DNA from: Treponema porcinum
GTDB lineage: Bacteria; Spirochaetota; Spirochaetia; Treponematales; Treponemataceae
Assembly (NCBI RefSeq): GCF_900167145.1
Contig: NZ_FUWG01000002.1
Span: forward strand, 310,001-374,000
DNA: 64,000 nt
Direction: 5' to 3'
The translations under genes and the position numbers were made by a program. This document shows, in pieces, positions 16,894 to 26,303 of the stretch; the stretch's first letter is position 1, and each line of letters opens with the position of its first letter. The notes under the pieces were generated by a model, which ran no database searches, was not told the DNA's origin, and worked only from the letters and a program-made list of their open reading frames with translations.

Positions 16894-18702
16894 ATGCAGC
16901 CGGTCACTGATTGCAATGGAATTCCATATCCTGTGTATACGACAGGAAAAGTAACGTATTGTTCTAGCGTAGACGGAGCGCGCCCGGAAGGTTCTGTTTC
17001 CGTACTGAAAATTGAAATTTCCGGCGAAAAAGCGCGCCTTCCTGTTGCAGGACAGTTTTTTATGCTCCGTTCGGAAAAGTCAGAGAGGCTTCTTGCGCGC
17101 CCGATAAGCGTATTTCATTCGGAGCGGACAAAGCACGGCGTTTCGCTCAGTTTTTTAATTCTTTTAAAGGGAAAAGGAACGCAGGAACTTTGCGTGCTTG
17201 AAGCAGATGATACGGTGCAGCTGCTCGGTCCGCTCGGAAACGTATTTCCTCAACCGTCTGACCCTACTGGAAAAGTGCTGATTATCGGCGGCGGAATAGG
17301 CGTTGCGCCTGTTGCAGGCTTTGCAGAAACGCTGCCGGACGAATCCTATGATTTTATTGCAAGTTTTAAAAGCGGCAGCTACGGTCTTGAAAACGTCCGC
17401 GCATCTCATCTGACGATTACGACAGACGACGGAAGCACCGGTATTCACGGAATGCTTCCTGTGGCAATAGATGCAGAAAAAATAAAGAAAGCCGGCTACA
17501 GTACTGTATATGCGTGCGGTCCTGCGTCTATGCTTGCATACGTAAAGCAGATTTCGGAGGAAGCCGGCGTTCAGTGCTGGATAAGTATGGAAGCGCGGAT
17601 GGCGTGCGGCGTAGGCGTGTGTCTTGGCTGCGTTATTCCTACAACAGAAGGAAACCTTCGTTGCTGCAAGGACGGTCCTGTCTTTAATTCAAAAATATTG
17701 TCGTTCCCTAAGCCTGCATATGCTCCCTGCTTCGGTACTGCAAAAAAAGCCGGTGAGCCTGTTCCTCAGGATTTTAAGCCGGATATGAGCGTTACCATAA
17801 AAGGCGTGCGTTTTGAAAATCCTGTCATCGGTTCGTCCGGAACGTTCGGCTTCGGAACGGAATATGCGTCCGTGTTCGATGTGAACCGTCTTGGCGGAAT
17901 TGCATCAAAAGGACTTACGCTTGAGCCCCGTCAGGGAAATTCAGGCATACGCGTGTGGGAAACGCCGTCCGGTCTTATGAATTCCATCGGTCTCCAAAAT
18001 CCTGGAATTCCTCACTTTATAGAATACGAACTTCCGGAAATGCTCCGTCTTAAGCCAGTTACGATTGCGAATTTAAGCGGTTCTACCCTTGAAACATACG
18101 TTGAAGGCGCAAAACTGCTTGAAAAAACCGCTGTTCCTCTTATAGAACTGAATATTTCCTGCCCGAACGTTGCTGCCGGAGGTGCGGCATTCGGAATGAG
18201 CTGTACGGCGGCGGAAACTGTCGTCAAGGCAGTACGCGCCGTTACGGAAAAACCGCTTGTAGTAAAACTTACTCCGCAATCACCGGAACTGAATAACGTT
18301 GCGCTCAGCTGCATTCAGGCAGGCGCTGACGGGATAAGCCTTTGCAATTCGTTTCAGGGAATGGCTATTGACATAGAAACCGGGCGGCCTGTTTTTGACA
18401 AGGTAAAGGCCGGTTTTGGAGGACCAGCTGTCCGTCCGATTGCCGTCCGCCTTGTATACGAACTTGTTGAGGCAATGCGCATTCTTCCAGAGGAAAAAAG
18501 GGTTCCAGTTATAGCAATAGGCGGAATAGCCGGCTGGCGTGATGTTGTTGAATTCATTATGGCAGGTGCAAGCGCCGTTGAAATCGGAACAAACACGTTT
18601 GCAAATCCCCTTACGATGACAGAATGTATAGACGGTCTTTTTGAGTTTATGAAGCGCAAGGGATTTAAGACGATTGATGAAATGCGCGGATTAGCCCACT
18701 AG
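16894..18702 (+). CDS. Fused PyrK-PyrD: dihydroorotate dehydrogenase 1B with its electron-transfer subunit
   Basis: One 602-residue chain joins the two subunits of the NAD-linked class 1B enzyme. Residues 1-265 are PyrK: an FAD domain (RPISVFH near residue 70, VLIIGGGIGVAPVAG near 128) and a 2Fe-2S site in CGVGVCLGCVIPT with RCCKDGPVF (about 242-268). Residues 300-602 are PyrD: GSSGTFGFGTEY, NSIGLQNPG, the catalytic-loop Cys in LNISCPNV near 425, and IAIGGIAGWRDVVEFIMAGASAVEIGTNT for FMN binding. Usually pyrK and pyrD are separate adjacent genes; here no stop codon separates them. AGAGGTGG precedes the ATG. It follows pyrF directly, so the operon makes UMP from dihydroorotate apart from the PyrE step. 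Confidence 0.95.
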   Translation: MQPVTDCNGIPYPVYTTGKVTYCSSVDGARPEGSVSVLKIEISGEKARLPVAGQFFMLRSEKSERLLARPISVFHSERTKHGVSLSFLILLKGKGTQELCVLEADDTVQLLGPLGNVFPQPSDPTGKVLIIGGGIGVAPVAGFAETLPDESYDFIASFKSGSYGLENVRASHLTITTDDGSTGIHGMLPVAIDAEKIKKAGYSTVYACGPASMLAYVKQISEEAGVQCWISMEARMACGVGVCLGCVIPTTEGNLRCCKDGPVFNSKILSFPKPAYAPCFGTAKKAGEPVPQDFKPDMSVTIKGVRFENPVIGSSGTFGFGTEYASVFDVNRLGGIASKGLTLEPRQGNSGIRVWETPSGLMNSIGLQNPGIPHFIEYELPEMLRLKPVTIANLSGSTLETYVEGAKLLEKTAVPLIELNISCPNVAAGGAAFGMSCTAAETVVKAVRAVTEKPLVVKLTPQSPELNNVALSCIQAGADGISLCNSFQGMAIDIETGRPVFDKVKAGFGGPAVRPIAVRLVYELVEAMRILPEEKRVPVIAIGGIAGWRDVVEFIMAGASAVEIGTNTFANPLTMTECIDGLFEFMKRKGFKTIDEMRGLAH

Positions 18703-18731
18703 CCGGCGGAACTGTTCTGGTTTTGCTGCAG

Positions 18732-19400
18732 CTATGGCGCAATAGTCTTTAAATACGCGTCTGTCTGACTGAAAATGTCTTCAAGGGCGTATGCATCTGT
18801 GGGCAGGGAGAAAAGGCTTCCTGCTCCGCTTTCCGGGTTTTGCCGTACGATTTCTTTCTTGCGCATAATGTACAGGTCTGTTTGCTGGGCGAGCGTGGCG
18901 GCAAACCATTCTGAAAACCGGCGCAGTTCGTCGTGCGGAAGGCGTCGGAGCTTTTCTTTTTCCGCAAAGCCTTTTACAAGTTCTGCAATTCCGCGTTCGA
19001 TTTTTATAAGCTCGTTTTCGGCAATTTCAGCGGCATTTTTATTAAAATATTTTTCTGAGTGAACGAACGTAAAAATCTGGAAAAGAGGTTCGTTTTCATA
19101 CAGCTGGATATGCCGCTTTATTATTTTCCGAAAACCGTCGTATGCGTCTTCTTCATAGATTTTTCCGTCGCGGTTTATGTCCTCAGGAATAAAATTTACA
19201 AAATTAAGGTAGTCGCTGCAATATACGAGCGTTGCATCGTACATTTCGTCCTTGCTTCCGAAATGGTTGTACAGGGAGGCTTTCTTTATTTCCAGAAAAT
19301 CGGCGATGTCCTGAAGGGATGTTGCACCGGCGCTTTTATCAAATGCACAGAATAAAAACGCATTGATTATTTTTTCGCGGGATATACGTTTTCTGCCCAT
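18732..19400 (-). CDS. TetR family transcriptional regulator
   Basis: The 222-residue protein has the TetR helix-turn-helix at the N-terminus (REKIINAFLFCAFDKSAGATSLQDIADFLEIKKASLYNHFGSKDE split over residues 8-52), with the typical ending of a recognition helix and NHFGSKDEMYDA. The rest is an all-helical ligand-binding and dimerisation domain without recognisable ligand specificity. It begins 2 bases after the stop of the GGDEF gene on the same strand, so it is almost certainly cotranscribed with it. Its target is unknown; its own operon or the divergent acyl-CoA ligase would be natural candidates because many TetR proteins sense acyl-CoA, but this is only inference. Confidence 0.88.
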   Translation of the reverse strand: MGRKRISREKIINAFLFCAFDKSAGATSLQDIADFLEIKKASLYNHFGSKDEMYDATLVYCSDYLNFVNFIPEDINRDGKIYEEDAYDGFRKIIKRHIQLYENEPLFQIFTFVHSEKYFNKNAAEIAENELIKIERGIAELVKGFAEKEKLRRLPHDELRRFSEWFAATLAQQTDLYIMRKKEIVRQNPESGAGSLFSLPTDAYALEDIFSQTDAYLKTIAP

Positions 19401-19402
19401 TT

Positions 19403-22400
19403 TTATTTTAAGTCCGCCCTACCTGTACGGCACGGTGGTTCTTCCGACTCAGAAACAGATTCTTTTATTTCTGACCAGGAAGAAACGCATCCCTTTCCGT
19501 GCTGTTTTGAGTAGTAAAGCGCCTTGTCTGCATTTGCAAGAACAATGTCCAGATTTGCATTGTCCTCAACGTCATAGTTTGAGCATAATCCCATACTGAA
19601 TCCAAGCCGTTTTACCTTTGGAATTTCAAGCTTTCGGTGCAGGAACGCTTCAATGTCAGTGATAAAATAATTTCTTTCTTCAAGTCCCTGATACAGTCTT
19701 TGAGCCGCGCGCTTTCCTTCCGTGCAGGACGTATCTGAAAGTACGCAGACAAATTCATCTCCGCCGAACCGGGCGATAAAATCAACTTTTCTGAAAATCT
19801 GCTTTAGAAGCTGCGAAAAGCATGTAATAAGCAAATCGCCGGTTTCATGACCGTATGTGTCGTTGTAATATTTAAAATTATCAAGGTCGATGAACGCAAT
19901 CGTTTCCTGAAGCGTAAATTTCCGGCGCGTACGGTATCTTCCGAGTTTTTCATTTTCAAGAATGATAAAATCCTGAAGGGCGCGGCGGTTCTTGAGTTTT
20001 GAAAGCTGGTCGGTGGAAGAAATATACAGCAGGTGTTCGTTTTGCTTGAGCATAACAAGCTGTGCCTGAATGTTTGAAACGGCAATGTTCAGCGTATTGA
20101 TGTTATCCGTGGAAATTACGTTTGCCTTGCTCGGAACGATTATTATTCCGCCTATAAATTCAAATTTTGAAATATTGCAGAACAAAAGCTGATGGTCTTT
20201 TTCGTATACAAGCTGACTCTGTTCCGATTTTTTTGATGCATTGGTAAATTTTTCCCACATATCTGAAGTTGGAAGTGGAGTATCATTTCTGATGTCAGAA
20301 GCAAGGATTTTCCAGCCGGATTCATTTTTTTCTGCAATGAATGCTGCATCTGCCATGGAATAATCGAATGCAGCCTGCAGAACGTTCCGTACGTATGTCC
20401 GTATGTTCGGCGGATTTGTTCCGTACAGCATTACTTTATTCAGGAACTGATAGTCATGTATTCTGTTGTGCAGCTGGTTCATAAGCCGCTCTTTTTCAGC
20501 TTTTTCTTCTAGATAGATAAGGTTAATTTTTATAGGTTCAACTTCGCAGAATGCATTTGTGTAGTCATCGCATGTAATTGATTCTTTGTTCTGAGTGTAA
20601 TAGGAAAGATTTTTTTTCTTTGCAAGATTAAAGCCTTCCTTGAGGTAATGGTTTCCGTATTCTGCATAGCCAAAGTGACTGAGAACGAGTGCATATTCAT
20701 AATACATATACACAAGCCGGTGTTCCTGTGATTTTCCTACCTGAGCGAATCGTTCTATGCACATTTTAAAAGCTTCTGTAGAAGATTCAATGTTTTTTTC
20801 CTGAGCATAGATAATCGCCTGAAGAAAATTCGTGAGCGGCTGGTCTATTGCAGTAATCGATTTTCCGTTGTGAAGAATGTTGTGGAGATTTATTTTTGAC
20901 CGTACGTAGTCACCGTGAAAGAAGTCGATTATTGTCTTGTAGATGAGAATGTCATTGTATTCCGGAAGAAACGAACTGTACGACGCATCTTCCAGATCGA
21001 ATAAGTGCATAAAATGAAGTATTTTTTTCAGTAGTTCGTACGCTTCCTTGTAATGCCGCGAATAGAACAAAGCCTGCGACATATTCTTGAGCGTAATAAT
21101 CATTTCCGTGTAATCGTTGATTTCGTCAATGCGTGATATGAAACTGTTTATCAGTGTGTAGGACTGTATGTAATTTGCCCGGATAAGGGCTTCGTATGAA
21201 AGACCGTTTCGTATTTTTATAATAGACGATAAGTCTCCGATTTCAGTACGTATTCTGTTGCACTCGTAGTACCACGGAAGCGACTGGTCGGTCTGGTCAT
21301 TAAATGAAATGAGAATTCCTTTCCAGTGGCAGGCAGTAGAAAGTGCAAACTGATTGTCAATTTTTTTGGAAAGTTCAAGCGCCTTGTCAATGTTCGGGTC
21401 AACGATGGTCCTTTTATCCTGGTCATTTACAAATGCCCACGGAATATACAGCATTACGTTTATGTAATTGTTTATAAGTCCGTGTTTTTCCATCATCTGC
21501 AATGCAAGGTTGTACGTTTCTATTGAGGCAGTTGAGTCTGAGCGTTCGGTGATATTATATTCAGTTGCAAGTGCAAGTGCATAATACGGAGATTCCTTGT
21601 TTGACTGTAATTTTTGTGTAAGTATGTGTGCACATTTTGCGGCATAGGCATTTGCATTTTTAAATGCAAGGACTTTTGCATAGAAAATAGTTGCCAGAAT
21701 GTTTTTTTCGTCATCAACCTGAGATTCCAAAACATTGTTCAGATAAAGTGCTGCTTCGTCCGGTAGGAATGAGTAGAAGTCTATAAGTCCCATTTCCATA
21801 TACAATGCGCGAGTCTGAAGCTGGTTAAGTCCAAGTTTTGCAATGTTCAGGGTAAGCCAGTTACAAATTCCTCTTGACTGTTCAAGGGCAAGAAACAGAC
21901 GGCAGTTATGCAGTCCGTTAAAAAGCGTTTCGTATGAGGGAAGATCGTCATAGCCGCTTGATATTTCGTCGGTATAGATGTCGCTTTTCGAATCGTCTGA
22001 AAGCGTAAAAAAATTCTTCTGATTGCTTATGCTGTCTATGTATTCAGCAGTTTTTTTTGAGGCAGAGTTATTTTTCAATGAATCGAACAGGAAGACAAAT
22101 TTTCCTTTGCAGGATGTTTCTTCAAGTGCTTTTAGAATATCAACGGATTCTTCATACAGATACTGCGCATTCAAAATAACGTATTTTCCGCTGCACAGAC
22201 GTTTTAAAAGTTCAACGATTGTTTCCCTGTATCGTTTTTTTTCGTAAAAAACTTCTTCCATAATAATTAAGTCATTTCTTTCTCCTGCATTTCCGTAAGA
22301 AAAAAATGATTTGAACGTTTCTTTCTGGAGCGAATACGCTATGCTGTCAATGAGTTTTTCGTCCGGGGAAAGATCAGACAATATCTGAAGGAACGGTTTT

Positions 22401-22570
22401 AAAGGTGAAAAATTCATTGCAAGATCTATGATTTTTACATCTTCCGTTTCAGAAACGATAGTCGAAACGGTCTTCATCATAGACTCAGTTACAGAGATAA
22501 ATCTGATGTGTTCTTTTTTCTGCTGCCAGAAATCTTCAAAAATGGAAGAAAGAATTTTTTGAAATGCCAT
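19403..22570 (-). CDS. Diguanylate cyclase with TPR-like, GAF-like and GGDEF domains
   Basis: The 1055-residue protein likely makes cyclic di-GMP. Residues 1-220 form a domain I cannot name; residues about 220-700 are helical repeats of TPR/MalT type; about 720-860 looks like a GAF sensor; and 890-1040 is a GGDEF domain with an intact FGGDEF active site and an RKVD inhibitory (RxxD) site five residues before it. No membrane segment is seen, so the sensor is cytoplasmic. The open frame runs to 22585, but those extra codons overlap the -10 box (TATTAT, ending 6 bases before the ATG at 22570). A promoter TTGCAG, 17 bases, TATTAT precedes it and there is no ribosome-binding site. Cotranscribed with the TetR gene. 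Confidence 0.88.
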   Translation of the reverse strand: MAFQKILSSIFEDFWQQKKEHIRFISVTESMMKTVSTIVSETEDVKIIDLAMNFSPLKPFLQILSDLSPDEKLIDSIAYSLQKETFKSFFSYGNAGERNDLIIMEEVFYEKKRYRETIVELLKRLCSGKYVILNAQYLYEESVDILKALEETSCKGKFVFLFDSLKNNSASKKTAEYIDSISNQKNFFTLSDDSKSDIYTDEISSGYDDLPSYETLFNGLHNCRLFLALEQSRGICNWLTLNIAKLGLNQLQTRALYMEMGLIDFYSFLPDEAALYLNNVLESQVDDEKNILATIFYAKVLAFKNANAYAAKCAHILTQKLQSNKESPYYALALATEYNITERSDSTASIETYNLALQMMEKHGLINNYINVMLYIPWAFVNDQDKRTIVDPNIDKALELSKKIDNQFALSTACHWKGILISFNDQTDQSLPWYYECNRIRTEIGDLSSIIKIRNGLSYEALIRANYIQSYTLINSFISRIDEINDYTEMIITLKNMSQALFYSRHYKEAYELLKKILHFMHLFDLEDASYSSFLPEYNDILIYKTIIDFFHGDYVRSKINLHNILHNGKSITAIDQPLTNFLQAIIYAQEKNIESSTEAFKMCIERFAQVGKSQEHRLVYMYYEYALVLSHFGYAEYGNHYLKEGFNLAKKKNLSYYTQNKESITCDDYTNAFCEVEPIKINLIYLEEKAEKERLMNQLHNRIHDYQFLNKVMLYGTNPPNIRTYVRNVLQAAFDYSMADAAFIAEKNESGWKILASDIRNDTPLPTSDMWEKFTNASKKSEQSQLVYEKDHQLLFCNISKFEFIGGIIIVPSKANVISTDNINTLNIAVSNIQAQLVMLKQNEHLLYISSTDQLSKLKNRRALQDFIILENEKLGRYRTRRKFTLQETIAFIDLDNFKYYNDTYGHETGDLLITCFSQLLKQIFRKVDFIARFGGDEFVCVLSDTSCTEGKRAAQRLYQGLEERNYFITDIEAFLHRKLEIPKVKRLGFSMGLCSNYDVEDNANLDIVLANADKALYYSKQHGKGCVSSWSEIKESVSESEEPPCRTGRADLK

Positions 22571-22576
22571 ATAAAA

Positions 22577-22605
22577 ATAATACACCTAAAGTGTTAAAAC
22601 TGCAA
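22577..22605 (-). promoter_or_regulatory. Promoter of the GGDEF-TetR operon, leaderless
   Basis: Minus-strand TTGCAG (22600-22605), 17 bases, TATTAT (22577-22582). Six bases separate the -10 box from the ATG. Confidence 0.7.
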
Positions 22606-22607
22606 TC

Positions 22608-22636
22608 TTGCTTTTAGTATGATAAGATTATATACT
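22608..22636 (+). promoter_or_regulatory. Promoter of the acyl-CoA ligase operon
   Basis: TTGCTT (22608-22613), 17 bases, TATACT (22631-22636). Its -35 box is only 2 bases from the divergent -35 box of the GGDEF operon, so the two promoters are back to back and could compete for polymerase or share an operator. Confidence 0.6.
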
Positions 22637-22670
22637 TTTTAAACTCTATATTATGGGAGTTATGTGCGTT

Positions 22671-24587
22671 ATGGAACAAACCCTTCCAAAAATGTTGCGA
22701 AAAGTGGCTGCTGACTATCCTGAAATTCCTGCACAGTATTCACGCAAGGATGACGGGAATTTTAAATCAGTTACGTTCCGTGAATTATTTGATATTTCAC
22801 TTGATTTTGCATCCGGGCTTCTTGATATTGGCGTAAAGCGCGGCGAACCTGTCGGGCTGATTTCTGATAATCGAGAAGAATGGCAGCAGTCCGATATGGG
22901 AATTATGGCAATCGGTGCTGTGGACGTTCCGCGCGGCTGTGATGCAACGCTTCAGGATTTAGAGGCAATTCTTTCAATAACAGAATGTAAAGTCTGCATT
23001 GCGGAAAATCCGGCACAGGCAAAAAAAATACTTTCATTAAAGGAAAAACTTTCACACCTGAAAACAATCATTGTTTTTGACGAGCTGAACGGCGCAATCA
23101 AGGAAGAAGCCGAGGCTTGCGGCGTAAAAATTACCTGTTTTTCAGCCGTTGTAAAGGAAGGAAAAAAATACCGCATAGAGCACAAGAATTTAGTTGAAGA
23201 AGAACTTGAAAAAGGAAACTGGGACGATCTTGCGTGCATTATCTTTACGTCGGGAACTACGGGAACTCCTAAAGGCGTTGAACTTACGCACGGCAATTTC
23301 CTTACCCAGCTGGACGAACTTCCTGAGCGCATTATACTTAATCCCGGCGACAGGGCTGTCTGCGTTCTTCCTATATGGCACGTTTTTGAGCGTGCGTGCG
23401 AATACGTAATTATAATTCAGGCAGCTTCAATCTGCTATTCAAAGCCGATAGGAAGCGTCCTTCTTGCAGATATGGCAAAACTCAATCCAGCCCTTCTGCC
23501 TGCCGTTCCGCGTGTTTTTGAAGCAGTATATGACGGAATTACGCGCAAGCTTCGTAAGACAGGCGGAATAGTCTACGCGCTGTTCAGGTTCTTTACGGCA
23601 GTTGCAATTACGCACAGCAGGATGCAGCGAAAAATGTTCAACCGCAATCCGTGCTTTACGCGCTATTATACCGTAGGCTGGTGGTTTCTGTTCTTAATTC
23701 CGTGGTGTCTTTTGTGGCCGCTTAAACTTCTTGGAAACCTGCTTGTATTCAGAAAAATAAAGTCTATGCTCGGAAAGAATTTCCGAGCAGGTGTTGCAGG
23801 CGGCGGTGCATATCCTCCGCAGATTGACGAATTCTTTTGGGCAATCGGCGTAAATATCGTAGAAGGCTACGGACTTACCGAAACGGCGCCGGTTGTTTCC
23901 GTAAGACCGATAAGCGCGCCGGTGTTCGGTAACGTAGGTTCTCCGATTCGCGGAGTAAAGGCGCGCATCGTTTCTCCGGAGGACGGATTTGTCCTAAAGC
24001 GCGGACAGTTCGGTGCAATTCAGATTAAGGGCGGAACTGTTATGCGCGGATATTACAAGCGTCCTGACCTTACGGCAAAAGTTATGACCGTTGACGGCTG
24101 GTTTGACACCGGTGATTTGGGAATGATGACGATTCACGATGAAATTGTCATCAAGGGAAGAAAAAAGGACACGATAGTTCTTCGCGGCGGAGAAAATGTT
24201 GAACCTGTTCCGCTTGAGATGAAGCTTGCGGAATCGCGATTTATAAAGCAGGCTGTTGTAGTCGGTCAGGATCAGCGGTATCTTGGTGCGCTTATTCTTG
24301 TTGATGAGGAAGAAATCAGAAACTATACAGCGGAAAATGGAATTCAGTACGACACGTATGAAAATCTTTTGAAATCAGAGGATATTGCAAAACTGTATGA
24401 GTCTGAAATAAATTCTCTTGTGAATTCAAAGAACGGTTTTAAGATGTACGAACGCATTAATAAATTCGCCTTGATTACAAAACCGTTTGAAATCGGCGTT
24501 GAACTGTCTGCAAAACAGGAAATCATGCGCTACAGGATGACGGAAATATACAAAGAACAGATAGATAAAATATTTGCAGAGGAATAA
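22671..24587 (+). CDS. Long-chain fatty acid-CoA ligase (AMP-forming)
   Basis: Activates fatty acids to acyl-CoA through an acyl-AMP intermediate. The 638-residue protein has the AMP-binding P-loop IIFTSGTTGTPKGVELTHGN near residue 190, VEGYGLTETAP near 400, GWFDTGDLG near 480 and the hinge KGRKKDTIVLRGGENVEP near 498. A hydrophobic stretch around residue 340 (GWWFLFLIPWCLLWP) suggests close membrane association, as in other bacterial long-chain ligases. Three in-frame ATGs lie close together (22653, 22662, 22671); GGGAG at 22655-22659 best serves the last. The Wza-like gene starts right after its stop. Confidence 0.93.
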   Translation: MEQTLPKMLRKVAADYPEIPAQYSRKDDGNFKSVTFRELFDISLDFASGLLDIGVKRGEPVGLISDNREEWQQSDMGIMAIGAVDVPRGCDATLQDLEAILSITECKVCIAENPAQAKKILSLKEKLSHLKTIIVFDELNGAIKEEAEACGVKITCFSAVVKEGKKYRIEHKNLVEEELEKGNWDDLACIIFTSGTTGTPKGVELTHGNFLTQLDELPERIILNPGDRAVCVLPIWHVFERACEYVIIIQAASICYSKPIGSVLLADMAKLNPALLPAVPRVFEAVYDGITRKLRKTGGIVYALFRFFTAVAITHSRMQRKMFNRNPCFTRYYTVGWWFLFLIPWCLLWPLKLLGNLLVFRKIKSMLGKNFRAGVAGGGAYPPQIDEFFWAIGVNIVEGYGLTETAPVVSVRPISAPVFGNVGSPIRGVKARIVSPEDGFVLKRGQFGAIQIKGGTVMRGYYKRPDLTAKVMTVDGWFDTGDLGMMTIHDEIVIKGRKKDTIVLRGGENVEPVPLEMKLAESRFIKQAVVVGQDQRYLGALILVDEEEIRNYTAENGIQYDTYENLLKSEDIAKLYESEINSLVNSKNGFKMYERINKFALITKPFEIGVELSAKQEIMRYRMTEIYKEQIDKIFAEE

Positions 24588-24588
24588 G

Positions 24589-26193
24589 ATGAAAATGAGA
24601 AGAGTTGTAACGGTTCTTGCCGCTTTTTCAGCATTGCTGATGATGCAGGGCAGTTTTGCTCAGACGAGTTCTTTATCAAGCGATAAAATAAAGAATACTT
24701 TGGGAACTCAGGGCAATGGAACGCAGGGTAAGGAAATTCAGACTGAAGAAGAACTCGATTTTTCCAATATGGAAAATTATGTGCTTATTGCCAATTCTTC
24801 AAAGGACTATCCGGTAACTCCAGGTGATGTTTATCGTCTTGCGTATGCAGCAGGTACATCGGCAATCAGTTATCTTATTCCTGTAGATTCTACGTATACA
24901 ATAAGAATTTCAAATCTTGCAACAATAAACGGTGAAGGAAAAACATTTTTACAGTTGAAAAAGCAGGTTGAAGATATTGTAAACCGTAACTATCCGATGG
25001 GAGGCGTACAATTTGTTATCTATCAAACTGCTGTTTTTCAGGTTACTGTAAAAGGTGAAGTTTCTGAAACGCAGATAAAAAAAGTTACGGCATTGACCCG
25101 TCTTTCTTCTGTTCTTAAAACAGAACTTACAGATTTTGCATCTGAAAGAAATGTTACGATTGTTTCTGACAAAGGCGTAAAAAAATCATACGATTTATAT
25201 AAGGCAAGGCGGAACGGCGATTTATCGCAGAATCCGTATCTTCGTCCTGGTGATGAAATTATCGTAAACCGATATGACAGGAAAGTTACCGTTACAGGTG
25301 CAGTTGAACGTCCTGGAAAATACGAACTTTTGAAAGGCGAAAATCTAAATGAACTGATAAACATATATGGTGGCGGACTTCGTGACCGTGCAGACGCATC
25401 GCGAATAGAGGTGCTGCGAACTCTTGACGTACTTGACCGTTCGGGGCGGAAAATCTATCTTGGTAAAAATGCGATAGAAGATAATTATGAACTTCTTAAT
25501 TATGATTCGGTCTACATTTCGGATTATAATGAATTAAAAACTGTTGTATTCTTTGAGGGAGCTGTTAATTCCGTAACTGAGTTAATTAATAGTCAGGAAG
25601 GTGACTCCGAAATTAGTTCTGCAACTAGTTTTGAAAACGATACTGCAAGTGATACTTTGCGTACGTCAAATAAGACGGCGGTGTCATTTGAAAAAGATGA
25701 AAATTATGCTTTTCTGGTGCGGAAATATAAGCTTTGTTTTACTTCAAATGCAGACTTAAAAAGTGCTTATATCCGCCGTGGCGGAAGCATTATACCGATA
25801 GATTTAGAGCAGATTTTGTATAATCCTGATTTTTATTCAGACCAGATTGTGCAGGAATTTGATACTCTTGTAGTTCCGTTCAAGCAGTATTTTGTTTCTG
25901 TTGCCGGTGCTGTCCGTAATCCAGGTCGTTATCCATATATTCCTGACAGGACGTGGGAATATTACGTTGGACTTGCCGGAGGTTTTGACAAAGATAAAAA
26001 TACTCTGAATTCAATTGTAATTGTTGATACAAACAATAAAAAGTGCCGGGAAAATGAATATATTTTGCCGGAATATACGATTACTGCAAGAACAAATTCA
26101 TTTACTTATTACTTCAATAAGTATGCACCGGTCGTAACAACTGTGTTGAGTGCAATTTCAACGATGTTTACGATTATTGCAGTAACAAGATAA
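24589..26193 (+). CDS. Wza-like polysaccharide export protein with SLBB domains
   Basis: Predicted 534-residue exported protein for polysaccharide transport across the envelope. The ATG at 24589 has GAGG before it and begins a signal peptide ending at about GSFAQ. A Poly_export domain follows (VTPGDVYRLAYAAGT and VDSTYTIRISNLATINGEG, about residues 75-150), then at least two SLBB-type domains (VTVTGAVERPGKYEL near residue 230 and VSVAGAVRNPGRYPY near 440). A hydrophobic segment at the C-terminus (TTVLSAISTMFTIIAV) may anchor it. Unlike E. coli Wza it lacks a lipobox cysteine. It directly follows the acyl-CoA ligase and precedes a Wzz-like gene, so a capsule or exopolysaccharide function is likely. 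Confidence 0.85.
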   Translation: MKMRRVVTVLAAFSALLMMQGSFAQTSSLSSDKIKNTLGTQGNGTQGKEIQTEEELDFSNMENYVLIANSSKDYPVTPGDVYRLAYAAGTSAISYLIPVDSTYTIRISNLATINGEGKTFLQLKKQVEDIVNRNYPMGGVQFVIYQTAVFQVTVKGEVSETQIKKVTALTRLSSVLKTELTDFASERNVTIVSDKGVKKSYDLYKARRNGDLSQNPYLRPGDEIIVNRYDRKVTVTGAVERPGKYELLKGENLNELINIYGGGLRDRADASRIEVLRTLDVLDRSGRKIYLGKNAIEDNYELLNYDSVYISDYNELKTVVFFEGAVNSVTELINSQEGDSEISSATSFENDTASDTLRTSNKTAVSFEKDENYAFLVRKYKLCFTSNADLKSAYIRRGGSIIPIDLEQILYNPDFYSDQIVQEFDTLVVPFKQYFVSVAGAVRNPGRYPYIPDRTWEYYVGLAGGFDKDKNTLNSIVIVDTNNKKCRENEYILPEYTITARTNSFTYYFNKYAPVVTTVLSAISTMFTIIAVTR

Positions 26194-26204
26194 TGTGAAT
26201 GTAA

Positions 26205-26267
26205 CTTCGAAAAGTTTTAGTTTTCGAAGAACTCTTAAGGGAATTTCTAAAAATTGCAATTTTTAGA
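26205..26267. repeat. Two inverted repeats between the wza-like and wzz-like genes
   Basis: CTTCGAAAA/TTTTCGAAG (26205-26229, 9-base stem) and TCTAAAAATT/AATTTTTAGA (26246-26267, 10-base stem with a 2-base loop) lie in the 110-base gap. Neither has a clean T run. They may tune read-through or mRNA stability between the two export genes. Confidence 0.55.
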
Positions 26268-26303
26268 GATAACTTTGAATAATTTGTAAGGGGCTTATCT
26301 ATT

